In this document: piece by piece, positions 24,898-33,049 of the stretch | Layout: every line of letters begins with the position of its first letter | Numbering within the stretch: the stretch's first letter is position 1 | Source: Pedobacter sp. HDW13 | GTDB lineage: Bacteria > Bacteroidota > Bacteroidia > Sphingobacteriales > Sphingobacteriaceae | Direction of reading: 5' to 3' | DNA length: 64,000 nucleotides | Assembly (NCBI RefSeq): GCF_011303555.1 | Contig: NZ_CP049868.1 | Location: 496,001 to 560,000 of the forward strand | Position numbers and translations under genes: made by a program | Notes under the pieces: model-generated | What the model was told of the DNA's origin: nothing | What the model saw: the letters and a program-made list of their open reading frames with translations, nothing else | The model's database searches: none

Positions 24898-25703
24898 AGA
24901 TATTTATTTAAAGGAATTTCAAGATTTACAGTCGTTCCACTTCCAGGAATGCTGTGGATTTTAAGCTGGGCATCGATGTGCTGTGCTCTTCCAGCAATGT
25001 TTAGCAAGCCCGTGCTTTCTTTTTCCATGGCCTGGGTGGCAGCAAGGGTGGTATCAAAGCCTTTACCATTGTCTGCAATCCTGAGAGAGATATTTTTATT
25101 GGTAAACAAAAGATCGACATTTACCTCGGTTGCATCTGAATGCTTTACAATATTATTTAGTATTTCCTGACAAAGACGATATAAGACAATTTCCTCTCCC
25201 GAAGGCAGGCGGACCGTCTCCCCTTTTTTCTCGTAATTTACCTTGTAGCGTGTGGTCTTCGCTAATCTCTGCAGCTCATTCTCAAGCTTTCTGACAAAAC
25301 CGGCCTGCATGATGTGCTCAGAATTCAAAGAAACACTCAGCGTTTTAACCTCATTCATTAATTCTTTCACGAGTGCTTTGGTTTCACTAATCTGCGGGCG
25401 CATGTCCGATGAACTTTGTGCTAGTATCGCCGAAAGATTGATATTAATCAGAGAAATAAGGTGACTAAAGTTTGCATGTAATTCCTTTGCGATGTGGTCC
25501 AACGTGTGTTCCTGGATTTCCAGTTTTGACTGTAAAATTGTCCTGTTGAAAGACTCGCGCAGTTCGAGCACCTCTTGCTGATGCTGAAACCTTTTTTTTT
25601 GTTGTCGAAAAAAGAAATAGGTTAGCAGGCAGACAAAGAAAAGTATGATAGAGGTCGATACCAAAATGGTTAGAATAACCTCCTGGGAGCTGGATTCTTG
25701 CAT
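24894..25703 (-). CDS. NarL-type sensor histidine kinase (HisKA_3-like)
   Basis: A 269-residue membrane kinase with one N-terminal helix (residues about 9-30) and no extracytoplasmic sensor of note. The dimerisation/phosphotransfer helix contains 'LDHIAKELHANFSHL', where the His of ELHA is the likely phosphosite. The ATPase domain shows 'LCQEILNNIVKHSDATEV' (N box), 'IADNGKGFD' (G1) and 'ESTGLLNIAGRAQ' (G2). It overlaps the membrane-protein gene by 34 bases and the regulator gene by 4. Because it lacks a sensor domain, the adjacent polytopic protein may sense the signal for it. Confidence 0.9.
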   Translation of the reverse strand: MQESSSQEVILTILVSTSIILFFVCLLTYFFFRQQKKRFQHQQEVLELRESFNRTILQSKLEIQEHTLDHIAKELHANFSHLISLININLSAILAQSSSDMRPQISETKALVKELMNEVKTLSVSLNSEHIMQAGFVRKLENELQRLAKTTRYKVNYEKKGETVRLPSGEEIVLYRLCQEILNNIVKHSDATEVNVDLLFTNKNISLRIADNGKGFDTTLAATQAMEKESTGLLNIAGRAQHIDAQLKIHSIPGSGTTVNLEIPLNKYL

Positions 25704-26350
25704 AAAAAAGCGATAAGGTAAATGCTGTACATTGAAATATTTAGAATCAAAAGAATGTTAAATAGAGCCATAGCCAGCGGAATATTGGTACGGCTGAGAT
25801 AATTGATAAAGATAAAGTAGGGTAAACTTACCGAATGCAGGAGCAAGGAACCCAGAGAGATCCAAAATAGTGGCGTACCACTGACGCGTTGCGGAACCGC
25901 CCGGTTATGTTCTTGAATAAAATATAAGCAACTGCAAAGAATGACTATGCTGCTGCCAAAGATGATATTAAAAGTATTTAACTGGGCCATTGTTTGCAAA
26001 AAAAGAATATTGATGATTCCAAAAGTAGCATAAGCGATAGCAATCCATTTCGCCCAGTACCTCAGCCACAAATTCTCCAGTGCCTTTGAAAAAAAGTACA
26101 CATAGAATATATATTCAGGCAAGAAATAAAGGTTGTACAACCACAAGTTCGATTTTGAAAAGTTCCAATAAGCAGTTTGATGAAGATCAAGCTTCCACCA
26201 TACTGCAGAAATTTCCAGCAGAAAACTGAAAGTCAGAAATATGGAAAACGATTTTAAGGGTCCTGCCCAGTCATTTTTTATAGACCTCCAGCTACATATC
26301 ACACTGATAAACAACGGAATTAAATAAATATACTGGGCAGGATTTTTCAT
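25670..26350 (-). CDS. Polytopic membrane protein of unknown function, two-component operon
   Basis: A 226-residue protein with about seven hydrophobic segments and short loops, beginning MKNPAQYIYLIPLFISVI. No conserved catalytic motif is visible. Its gene overlaps the histidine kinase gene by 34 bases and follows the 143-residue ORF by 27 bases, which suggests tight co-expression. A sensory or accessory role for the kinase is an inference. Similar seven-segment proteins are common beside NarL-type kinases in Sphingobacteriaceae, to my recollection. Confidence 0.65.
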   Translation of the reverse strand: MKNPAQYIYLIPLFISVICSWRSIKNDWAGPLKSFSIFLTFSFLLEISAVWWKLDLHQTAYWNFSKSNLWLYNLYFLPEYIFYVYFFSKALENLWLRYWAKWIAIAYATFGIINILFLQTMAQLNTFNIIFGSSIVILCSCLYFIQEHNRAVPQRVSGTPLFWISLGSLLLHSVSLPYFIFINYLSRTNIPLAMALFNILLILNISMYSIYLIAFLCKNPAPRRLF

Positions 26351-26377
26351 CCCTTAATATACATTTTCTGCACGATA

Positions 26378-26809
26378 TTATCCTTCGCTGCCTTCATCAT
26401 CGCACATAGGTGGACAAGGATTGCCCACATTGAAATCCCTTGATCTACTTTCGCCCACTGCCCTGGCCTGAAAGTCAGTTTCGTCTTCAATGGAAATATC
26501 AACGTGCCCACCATTGCGCACCCCGGGTTTGGTCATCACCATCAGCAGGCATGTTTGTCCGCTATAATTTTCCTGCTCACCGTAAGCGCCAAAATATATA
26601 CGCAGGCCATCCGCGTCGGCCTTGTTCATCTCATCCAAAAGAAAAGCAATATGCTCCTTGGTATACCAAATGGATTTGGTATCGGGCTTATTCATTTCCC
26701 TGGAAAGGATTGAATGTTTGGTTTTCGCATATCTTGCTATACGCGCCTTGGTAATGGTTTTGCCTACGAAAAAAAACGGCAAGGGCTGTGCCCCATCTGA
26801 TTTTAACAT
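26378..26809 (-). CDS. Hypothetical soluble protein, first gene of two-component operon
   Basis: A 143-residue protein with no signal peptide or membrane segment. It contains 'TKEHIAFLLDEMNKADADGL' followed by 'RIYFGAYGEQ' and a beta-rich 'QTCLLMVMTKPGVRNGG'. The tail is acidic with two cysteines (NPCPPMCDDEGSEG). I do not recognise the family. It is the promoter-proximal gene of the four-gene operon ending in the response regulator, and is divergent from the TIR operon. A small-molecule or signal-binding function is possible but unsupported. Confidence 0.55.
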   Translation of the reverse strand: MLKSDGAQPLPFFFVGKTITKARIARYAKTKHSILSREMNKPDTKSIWYTKEHIAFLLDEMNKADADGLRIYFGAYGEQENYSGQTCLLMVMTKPGVRNGGHVDISIEDETDFQARAVGESRSRDFNVGNPCPPMCDDEGSEG

Positions 26810-27145
26810 AATATTGATTTTAAAGATTAATTATTTGCTGCAATGATACGCCTGGCAGCCGGCGAAGTCAATAGTATCATTTCTATGGCAGCTAAAAACA
26901 GGCCGCCAGCGCCCTTTTGATCACAAATACAGGAAAAACCCTATGCCATTATAGGGTAAAACCTCTTCCTGGAGGTAAAATTGAATGGTCAATACCTGTG
27001 TTTGCCTCGGCTGTTAAATGATATCATGCACCTAGACATTACTGCAGGCGGTAAAAAGGCAAAAACAGGCTTTTCCCTTAGCGATACAGGTTTTTACCCA
27101 TTAGGATTCTCTTTAGGTTTGAACCAAAATTTAATCGAGAAAAAC
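26810..27145. promoter_or_regulatory. Divergent intergenic region, two-component operon / TIR operon
   Basis: About 335 bases. It must hold promoters for both outward operons. The plus frame is open from 26981, but the TIR-like fold begins only after 27146, so this is taken as non-coding. A short inverted 'CCCTATGCCATTATAGGG' lies near 26940. Confidence 0.35.
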
Positions 27146-27727
27146 ATGGCTATTTTTACAAGTAACTACCTGAAAAACGTGTCCAGAGCCCGGACGATCA
27201 ATGAGAATGTTAATCTTTCCGCCCAGCGCTCGGAGGTCCATAATACATTCGATATCTTTTTATGCCATAGTTTTCTGGACAAAGAAGAGGTTGAAGGACT
27301 TTATCTTGAACTGACTAGACGTGGACTGAAAGTGTATGTGGACTGGATTATCGATCCGCACCTCGACCGAAACAATGTCACCAAGGAAAGTGCAGAGCTG
27401 GTCAGAAAACGCCTCCGCTCTTCACGATCGTTATTGCTGGCAATGTCCCACAATGCGGAGATATCCAAATGGGTGCCTTGGGAACTCGGATATGTGGACG
27501 GTCACACGCAACGTTGTGCATTAGTACCAGTATCCAAGGATAATGTAACCCGAAGCACATTTCACAGAAGTGAGTACTTGAAGCTGTACCCTTTTATTGA
27601 AAAACCAAATGATTTGTCCACGTTCAGCGACCGCCTATTCACAGTTGAAGATACCTACAACTATGTTGACTTTCAAAGCTGGCTGACAGGGAGTGCAGTC
27701 AGATTTAATACCCGTAACTTTTTTTAA
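27146..27727 (+). CDS. TIR-domain protein (defence operon gene 1)
   Basis: A 193-residue protein from the ATG at 27146 (MAIFTSNYLKNV), chosen because the open frame upstream has no family-like sequence. The TIR fold starts at 'FDIFLCHSFLDKEEVEGLYL', continues 'LTRRGLKVYVDWI' and shows 'SLLLAMSHNAEISKWVPWEL', where the Glu of WEL sits where TIR NADases have their catalytic Glu. It may therefore cleave NAD or make a cyclic ADP-ribose signal, or recognise the trigger. Its stop is 10 bases before the next TIR gene. First gene of the five-gene operon. Confidence 0.8.
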   Translation: MAIFTSNYLKNVSRARTINENVNLSAQRSEVHNTFDIFLCHSFLDKEEVEGLYLELTRRGLKVYVDWIIDPHLDRNNVTKESAELVRKRLRSSRSLLLAMSHNAEISKWVPWELGYVDGHTQRCALVPVSKDNVTRSTFHRSEYLKLYPFIEKPNDLSTFSDRLFTVEDTYNYVDFQSWLTGSAVRFNTRNFF

Positions 27728-27737
27728 TCCAAATATC

Positions 27738-28109
27738 ATGTCAGAAAAAAAATCAATTTTTGTCGCCTTTGCCATCGAAGATATCATGCAGCGAACTTTC
27801 CTGAAAGGCCAGAGCCTTCATAACAAATGTCCATTCGAATACATTGACTATTCGGTAAAAGAGCCCTATGCTAGCGAATGGAAGGAAAAAGTCAGGGCGC
27901 GAATCAGAAGATGTGACGGGGTAATTGTGTTGGTCAGCAAAAATTCCCTGAGCTCTTCTGGGCAACAATGGGAAATCCAGTGTGCTAAGGAAGAAAAAAC
28001 AGCGATCCTTGCGATATGGGCTTATTCAGATGATCGTACATTAATAAACGGCCTGTCTGTAAAGACGTGGACTTGGGATACAATAAGTAATTTTATTGAC
28101 AATTTATAA
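27738..28109 (+). CDS. ThsB-like TIR protein (DUF1863 type; defence operon gene 2)
   Basis: A 123-residue protein from the ATG at 27738 (MSEKKSIFVAFAIED). 'RTFLKGQS', 'FEYIDYSVKEPYASEWKEKV', 'RIRRCDGVIVLVSKN', 'QQWEIQCAKEE' and the terminal 'WTWDTISNFI' are the hallmarks of the ThsB/MTH538 TIR-like family. The Glu in QQWE is the expected catalytic residue. In Thoeris systems ThsB senses phage and makes a cyclic ADP-ribose-type messenger that activates a separate effector. Here the next gene, 9 bases on, encodes a caspase-like protease, the likely effector. Function is inferred from the family. Confidence 0.85.
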   Translation: MSEKKSIFVAFAIEDIMQRTFLKGQSLHNKCPFEYIDYSVKEPYASEWKEKVRARIRRCDGVIVLVSKNSLSSSGQQWEIQCAKEEKTAILAIWAYSDDRTLINGLSVKTWTWDTISNFIDNL

Positions 28110-28118
28110 GGCGCAACT

Positions 28119-29099
28119 ATGAAAAAAATAGCTTTAATCGTAGGTATCGATTATTATAAGCATGTCTCTCCGCTTCATGGCTGCGTAAATGATGCTCATG
28201 AAGTAGATAGTATGTTGAAGCGGAACGATGGCGGGTCGATCAATTTCAATACCAAGCTGGTCACCGCTACCGGTCCATCTGAGCTTGTAAATAAAAAGGA
28301 GTTAAAAGAACTGGTAAAAATTCTTTTCACCCAGAAAGCCGATATTGCCTTGTTTTATTTTGCGGGCCACGGTCACATTGAGTCTTCTGGCGGATACCTT
28401 GTGGGCTCTGATGCAAAGGCAGGAGATGAGGGGTTTTCACTGAATGAAATTATGAAGCTGGCAAACGATTCTCCTGCTATAAATAAGATTATTATTTTAG
28501 ATAGCTGTTTTTCTGGTATCGCAGGCGCTTCCATTGAAAATACAGCGATCTCCAATCTTTCAGAGGGTATGACTATACTAACGGCCTCTACCAAGGATCA
28601 ATATGCGTCGGAGGAAAATGGAAGAGGTGTATTTACGTCCTTGATGGTTGATGCACTTAGTGGAAGCGCAGCAAATCTTGTGGGCCAGGTCACACCAGGA
28701 AGCATTTACGCGCACATCGATCAATCCCTGGGAAACTGGGATGAGCAGCGTCCTATATTTAAGACCAATGTTGAAAATTTTGTATGCCTAAGGGAGGTCA
28801 CCCCGCCAATTTCGCTGGAGGAGTTACGCTCGATAACCGAATATTTTCCTGCTCCAGGTTTTGAATATCAGCTGGACCCCACATACGAATCCGAACTGAA
28901 AGGAAGAGAGGATGGAATGGCGGAACCGATAGAGGCTAATACAGTTATTTTTAGACGCCTTCAAAAGCTAAACAGGGTGAATCTGTTAGTGCCTGTAAAT
29001 GCGCCGCACATGTGGAGCGCTGCTATGGAAAGTAAAAGCTGCAAATTAACCGCTCTAGGTGAACACTATCGCCGCTTGGTTGCAAAAGAACTCATTTAA
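28119..29099 (+). CDS. Caspase-like (C14) protease, likely effector (defence operon gene 3)
   Basis: A 326-residue protein. Residues 1-225 are a caspase-fold domain: '[20 protein letters not shown]', then '[10 protein letters not shown]' with catalytic His84 and '[10 protein letters not shown]' with Cys130. Residues about 230-326 form a distinct C-terminal domain ('[20 protein letters not shown]', '[17 protein letters not shown]'). I have seen similar tails on bacterial TIR-associated caspases, and it may bind the messenger or contact partners. A Thoeris variant in which a TIR-made nucleotide activates a caspase-like protease has been described. This gene fits that role: infected cells would die by proteolysis. 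Confidence 0.88.
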   Translation: MKKIALIVGIDYYKHVSPLHGCVNDAHEVDSMLKRNDGGSINFNTKLVTATGPSELVNKKELKELVKILFTQKADIALFYFAGHGHIESSGGYLVGSDAKAGDEGFSLNEIMKLANDSPAINKIIILDSCFSGIAGASIENTAISNLSEGMTILTASTKDQYASEENGRGVFTSLMVDALSGSAANLVGQVTPGSIYAHIDQSLGNWDEQRPIFKTNVENFVCLREVTPPISLEELRSITEYFPAPGFEYQLDPTYESELKGREDGMAEPIEANTVIFRRLQKLNRVNLLVPVNAPHMWSAAMESKSCKLTALGEHYRRLVAKELI

Positions 29100-29108
29100 T
29101 CCAAATCG

Positions 29109-29606
29109 ATGCAGACCATAGGTGTTACAGGCCATCAGTGTTTTGAAGGCATTTCTGATGCGTTATGGCTGAGGCAACAGCTTCAAACGAAGGTAAAAGA
29201 ACTTAAGGATATTGAATTGGGCTACAGCTCTCTGGCTATTGGCGCAGACATGCTTTTCGCAGAAGTACTGTTAGCTATGAAAATTAGGCTTGTTGCAGTA
29301 ATTCCCTGTATGGATTACGATATGACCTTCGGCGAGAATGATCTCATTCAATATCAATTTCTGCTCAATAACGCTGGTGAGAAGATCATACTGAACTTTT
29401 CGCAACCCGATGAGGAGGCCTTTTTTGAAGCCGGTAAATACGTCGCCAGGCATTCTGAAACCCTGTTTGTCATCTGGGACGGTCAGCCTGCTAAGGGTCT
29501 TGGCGGCACGGGAGATGTATTTAATTACGCCATGGGGCAAGGAAAGTCAATCATCCATATAAACCCATGGACAGAAGAAACAATTACATACAACTATAAA
29601 CAATAG
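29109..29606 (+). CDS. SLOG-domain nucleotide-sensor-like protein (defence operon gene 4)
   Basis: A 165-residue Rossmann-like protein. 'IGVTGHQCFEG', 'SSLAIGADMLFAEVLL', 'VAVIPCMDYDMTFGEND' and 'FVIWDGQPAKGLGGTGDVFN' are typical of the SLOG/YpsA/DprA-like superfamily, whose members bind nucleotides or nucleotide-derived signals. SLOG domains serve as cyclic ADP-ribose sensors in ThsA of Thoeris, but there they are fused to the effector. A stand-alone SLOG protein next to a TIR/caspase pair is unusual. It could sense, buffer or degrade the signal. Spacing to the caspase gene is 9 bases. Confidence 0.75.
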   Translation: MQTIGVTGHQCFEGISDALWLRQQLQTKVKELKDIELGYSSLAIGADMLFAEVLLAMKIRLVAVIPCMDYDMTFGENDLIQYQFLLNNAGEKIILNFSQPDEEAFFEAGKYVARHSETLFVIWDGQPAKGLGGTGDVFNYAMGQGKSIIHINPWTEETITYNYKQ

Positions 29607-29636
29607 AAAATTTCAATCAAATATATAAGCAAGCAT

Positions 29637-29927
29637 ATGGAATATATAAAATCACAAATGGTATTTAAAGATTATAAATGGACCGCAAGCGCGGACCACG
29701 ATAATCCCAGGTTTATCGGCGCTCAGGAACGGTCAATGCTAAACCGTTCGGAGGGATATGAAATGCTCTGGTTTATCAATAGCCTGGCCAAGACGTGGGG
29801 CTGGACGAATGTTGCATTGAGCAGCTACCAGCACTTAGAACGCATTATTAGGGAAAACGTGCCAAGTAACATCCGAACCCACAATGAAATCCGACAGTGG
29901 ATTGCAAACCGTTATGAACGAATATAA
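29637..29927 (+). CDS. Small hypothetical protein, last gene of the TIR/caspase operon
   Basis: A 96-residue soluble protein: 'MVFKDYKWTASADHDNPRFI', 'NRSEGYEMLWFINSLAKTWG' and a basic end (IANRYERI). No known domain is recognised. It contains several Trp and a likely helical middle. It starts 30 bases after the SLOG gene and in the same direction, so it belongs to the operon. Possible roles are a protease substrate, a regulator or an adaptor, none of which the sequence shows. Confidence 0.6.
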   Translation: MEYIKSQMVFKDYKWTASADHDNPRFIGAQERSMLNRSEGYEMLWFINSLAKTWGWTNVALSSYQHLERIIRENVPSNIRTHNEIRQWIANRYERI

Positions 29928-30114
29928 TTGCCGTCCCGTTAATTTCTGCTCGCGGAAATGGGATGATCAATTAATTTGACCCTTGGTGCACCAATTTTTA
30001 AGCGCCCACAAATACACTGATAATGAATATGTTATCATAATAATATTTCTGGCAAAACTGGACTTATTGCCATCGGTCTATCTGCTAACATTTGCAACTT
30101 AATTGTAAAATCAA

Positions 30115-30138
30115 TAGGGATCCCGCTGGGGATCCCTA
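30115..30138. terminator. Ten-base-stem hairpin downstream of the defence operon
   Basis: TAGGGATCCC / GGGATCCCTA with a four-base loop. The plus-strand side is followed by an A run rather than T, so terminator action is uncertain. Confidence 0.4.
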
Positions 30139-30157
30139 AAAAAAGTGTACCCATAAT

Positions 30158-30350
30158 CGGGAATACTTTCAATATTTAAAAGTCTTTTTATTGCTTATTG
30201 AGCCTATAGTAGAAGATTTAAAAGTTAAAGGTTTTATAAAACAATTTAAAACCCGGTCAAGGTATTTCATTCCAAAAATACCTTGACCGGGTTTCTTTGA
30301 ACCAAAAAACCTGACATTATAAACTTAAATAGTCACAAAACAATTGGGAT
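30158..30350 (+). repeat. Diverged repeat copy B (matches 22560-22738)
   Basis: The plus strand reads 'REYFQYLKVFLLLIEPIVED' then LKVKGFIKQF. After the hairpin, 'FFEPKNLTL' is followed by a stop. This mirrors the order of elements in copy A. No start codon is present, so it is a relic. Protein family unknown. Confidence 0.45.
30249..30294. terminator. Nineteen-base-stem hairpin, probable bidirectional terminator
   Basis: Perfect arms AACCCGGTCAAGGTATTT and AAATACCTTGACCGGGTT (plus one further pair) enclose an 8-base loop. It lies between convergent genes and inside repeat copy B, whose counterpart copy A lacks it. Confidence 0.6.
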
Positions 30351-30363
30351 CAGTTAAAATGGT

Positions 30364-31524
30364 TTAAGTATTTAAAAATATCGTCTTACTTTTTCCAAAA
30401 ACAATCCCTTTTGGTTTTTTTGGTTTAGTATTCCAAAAACATTCCCTAACGGTTAAACGTCTGTTTTTGGTATCTAAACTAATTAACTGAAAAGACAAGC
30501 GTTTTTCATTCTTCGAAGAATATTTACCTTTCATTGGCGAATCGACCCGGAACACATTTAAATTAGCCTTTTTATGCGGTCCCTGATAAATATAAAACTC
30601 ATTCCAATTGCTGTTACCATGAAAATAAACTTTTATATTAGGGTATTGTACAAGAAAATCTTCCCAGCCAGCCTGCTCTATATCAGTTGTCAGATGCTCC
30701 TCTTCAGCATTTTTTAAACCTTTGTAGTTTTCGCTCAAAAGATTTTCAAATCCTGCTCCTACTCCATTAAAATGTTTTGCCTCGCAAGTGGGTTGGTCAT
30801 GGGTAAAAATAACAACAGGTGTTTTGATGGTCAAGGTATCTAAATCCTTTTTAAGCCAAATCCTTTCGGCAGAGTCGGGCCATAAATTGATAAACACAAA
30901 ATGAATCCCATTTATATTTTTAACATAGTTAATTTTATCCCTTTCGTAGTTAAAACTTTCATTAGTTAAAGGTGTTGAAGGCTTCATCATTAAATTATAA
31001 ATCCCCACAAAAGCTGTTGGATCTGTTTTTTGATTGGCCAATTTGCGATGCCCAATAGCATTGGAGATATCGTGATTTCCGGGTGTAATTAACAGCTCTG
31101 TTTTTACACCTTTGCTATTTGTTAACCTTAAACCTGTGATATAATCATTCTCAAACTCCTGCCACGATACACTGGCTTTTTGAATATTACCTTCCATCCG
31201 GTTGGCAATGTCGCCACCTTGTATTAAATAATCTATACCATTTACTAAACTACCTTCGTCTACGCCTCCATCTGCCGGCAATCTTAAGCCCTTAATCTTA
31301 TTCAACTCACTAATCAAAGCCTGGTTCACAATATGTCCGGAAACGTTTTTGTTTCCCCTAAAATTTTCTCTACTGATACCAAAATGCGCGTCGGAAGTAT
31401 AAATAAAAGTTACAACCTCCGAATCACTTTTAATTTGAGAAAATACCTCAGCATTACCAATTAAGAAACTAACTACAAAAGTTAGCATCGTTATTATATA
31501 CTTTTTGCAAAGAAAAACTTTCAT
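30364..31524 (-). CDS. Secreted calcineurin-like metallophosphoesterase
   Basis: A 386-residue protein with an N-terminal hydrophobic export signal ending near 'GNAEVFSQ'. The metallophosphoesterase motifs appear in order: DAHF (D-x-H), 'LIQGGDIANR' (GD), 'LITPGNHDISN' (GNHD), 'PVVIFTHDQPT' and 'VYFHGNSNWNE' (last His). These ligands bind two metals to hydrolyse phosphoesters in the periplasm or at the surface. It is downstream of a TonB receptor and a beta-helix lipoprotein gene, about 109 bases from the latter. A set for using an organophosphate ligand is possible. The substrate is not evident. Confidence 0.85.
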   Translation of the reverse strand: MKVFLCKKYIITMLTFVVSFLIGNAEVFSQIKSDSEVVTFIYTSDAHFGISRENFRGNKNVSGHIVNQALISELNKIKGLRLPADGGVDEGSLVNGIDYLIQGGDIANRMEGNIQKASVSWQEFENDYITGLRLTNSKGVKTELLITPGNHDISNAIGHRKLANQKTDPTAFVGIYNLMMKPSTPLTNESFNYERDKINYVKNINGIHFVFINLWPDSAERIWLKKDLDTLTIKTPVVIFTHDQPTCEAKHFNGVGAGFENLLSENYKGLKNAEEEHLTTDIEQAGWEDFLVQYPNIKVYFHGNSNWNEFYIYQGPHKKANLNVFRVDSPMKGKYSSKNEKRLSFQLISLDTKNRRLTVRECFWNTKPKKPKGIVFGKSKTIFLNT

Positions 31525-31632
31525 TTTTTCAGATTTGAAACTGTTTAAAATATGAGCTTATAATATTTGCACTCAATTAACAAGACCTTAAGGTTTAAAC
31601 AGAATTTTTATTTTAAAATTAAAATAGCTTTT

Positions 31633-33045
31633 TTAATGGTGATTACCCGAACCATCAATTTGATAAGCACCAATATCTTTACCCGGAGGAGTAATTTCTG
31701 TTGCACCAAATTTAGGGTCAATAGGTACATCGGCTTTGGCGGTAAAACCTGTAAATCCTTTACCTACACAAGGAGACGTTAATTTTAAAGCAAAATTATA
31801 ATTACCCACCACATTTATATCGGCCACATTTATACCTGTTGGCAAAGGAACGGGGCCATTGATAAACTGCGGATTGTTGGCACCCAAAATACTAGTATTA
31901 GCCACATAGGTATCGCCCGCTTTCCATCCGACAGGCAAAAAAATCGCTGGATTAGGTATATCAGTTGGCTGCGCTTCGCTAATTGCAGTGCTAATTGCCA
32001 ATGAAGGGTAAATTTGATTGGCGACCGAAGCCAGATCGGCATAAGTAAAATTATAACCGTATTTTAAATTAGCCAAATCGGCAATTGGATTTTGCACCAC
32101 GCGCAAACCAAACTTACAGTTAACCATTAAATTGTTATAGGCCATACCGCCAGCGTCCTGTTCAAAATTAATAGAGCCACCCCGGCCGGCAGCCTGCCTT
32201 CTGTAACCACAATTTACAATCGTGTTGTTGTACATTCTAACGTTAGAACTTGGCACACCTACTGCAGCGCCAGAATTAGAAAGTTTAGGTCCGTTGGTTG
32301 CAATACCGATACATAAGTTATAAGCAAAATCGCCAATAGTACCTGCTTTGGCATTTAGAGCTTCGCCACCAGTGGCACCACATTTTTCGAATGTATTTCG
32401 CATAATGGCAATTTTACCACCCAAAGTACGGATTGGATCATCAACACTGCCGTAAATCCACGAATCTTCGAACACAAAGATCCCTGCCGGATTTTGGAAT
32501 AAAATTGGATATGGGCTTTTCGAAATGGTAGCAACAGTTCCGCTTGGTGTAGCACCGCCAAATTCGATGTGTGTCCACTTAATAATCATTTTCTGACAGG
32601 TTGGCCCAGCCATTATACCCGTCCACTTACCAGTATAAGCCGGATCTTTACTGGGATCGGAGCCTATAGCATCGGTTTTAGTAACCCCCAGCATGGTAAA
32701 GTAATTGGGTTTTTCTTTAGTACCCAGGCAAATTAAAGTACCCTGAACACCAATACCATAATTGCCGTTAAAATTAACTGTAACACCTTCCTGAATGGTC
32801 AAAGTATCATTTTTACCCACAATTAAATTACCGCAAACATTATAAGTTTTACCAGCCAACATTGTGCCTTTTACAGCAAGATCTGTTTTTCCTGGTTCGG
32901 GACTTAAACAGCCAACATCGCTAATTGGCGAAGCTACTATAACTTCGGCTTCTGACAGGTTTTTATGGTCAGCACTTTTTTTGCAGGCATAAAAAATAGC
33001 GCACAGCAATACAAAAGCGAGGATTAAATGTATTTTCGTTTTCAT
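31633..33045 (-). CDS. Right-handed beta-helix lipoprotein
   Basis: A 470-residue lipoprotein with lipobox 'CAIFYACKKS' (Cys21). The rest shows repetitive short strands and Asn ladders such as 'LTIQEGVTVNFNGNYGIGVQ', 'RMYNNTIVNCGYRRQ' and 'GGMAYNNLMVNCKFGLRV', typical of parallel beta-helix surface proteins. It follows the TonB-dependent receptor gene after four bases (33045/33050), so it is probably its partner and exposed at the outer membrane. Beta-helix lipoproteins of this kind usually bind or process polymers. No catalytic motif is recognised, and the ligand is unknown. Confidence 0.75.
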   Translation of the reverse strand: MKTKIHLILAFVLLCAIFYACKKSADHKNLSEAEVIVASPISDVGCLSPEPGKTDLAVKGTMLAGKTYNVCGNLIVGKNDTLTIQEGVTVNFNGNYGIGVQGTLICLGTKEKPNYFTMLGVTKTDAIGSDPSKDPAYTGKWTGIMAGPTCQKMIIKWTHIEFGGATPSGTVATISKSPYPILFQNPAGIFVFEDSWIYGSVDDPIRTLGGKIAIMRNTFEKCGATGGEALNAKAGTIGDFAYNLCIGIATNGPKLSNSGAAVGVPSSNVRMYNNTIVNCGYRRQAAGRGGSINFEQDAGGMAYNNLMVNCKFGLRVVQNPIADLANLKYGYNFTYADLASVANQIYPSLAISTAISEAQPTDIPNPAIFLPVGWKAGDTYVANTSILGANNPQFINGPVPLPTGINVADINVVGNYNFALKLTSPCVGKGFTGFTAKADVPIDPKFGATEITPPGKDIGAYQIDGSGNHH

Positions 33046-33049
33046 AATA

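Larger units (their letters stand above)
29928..30363. other. Intergenic region with hairpins and a diverged repeat
   Basis: 436 bases between the defence operon and the convergent metallophosphoesterase gene. It holds two hairpins and repeat copy B (listed separately). I see no other gene. Confidence 0.5.

Noticed and set aside
26440..26846. Several plus-strand ORFs opposite the 143-residue gene
   Set aside because: Basic, low-complexity translations without motifs, antisense to a better-supported gene in an operon.
26981..27145. Upstream extension of the TIR gene (55 more residues)
   Set aside because: The extra segment shows no TIR-like or signal sequence and includes the likely promoter zone; the ATG at 27146 gives a normal start just ahead of the TIR fold.
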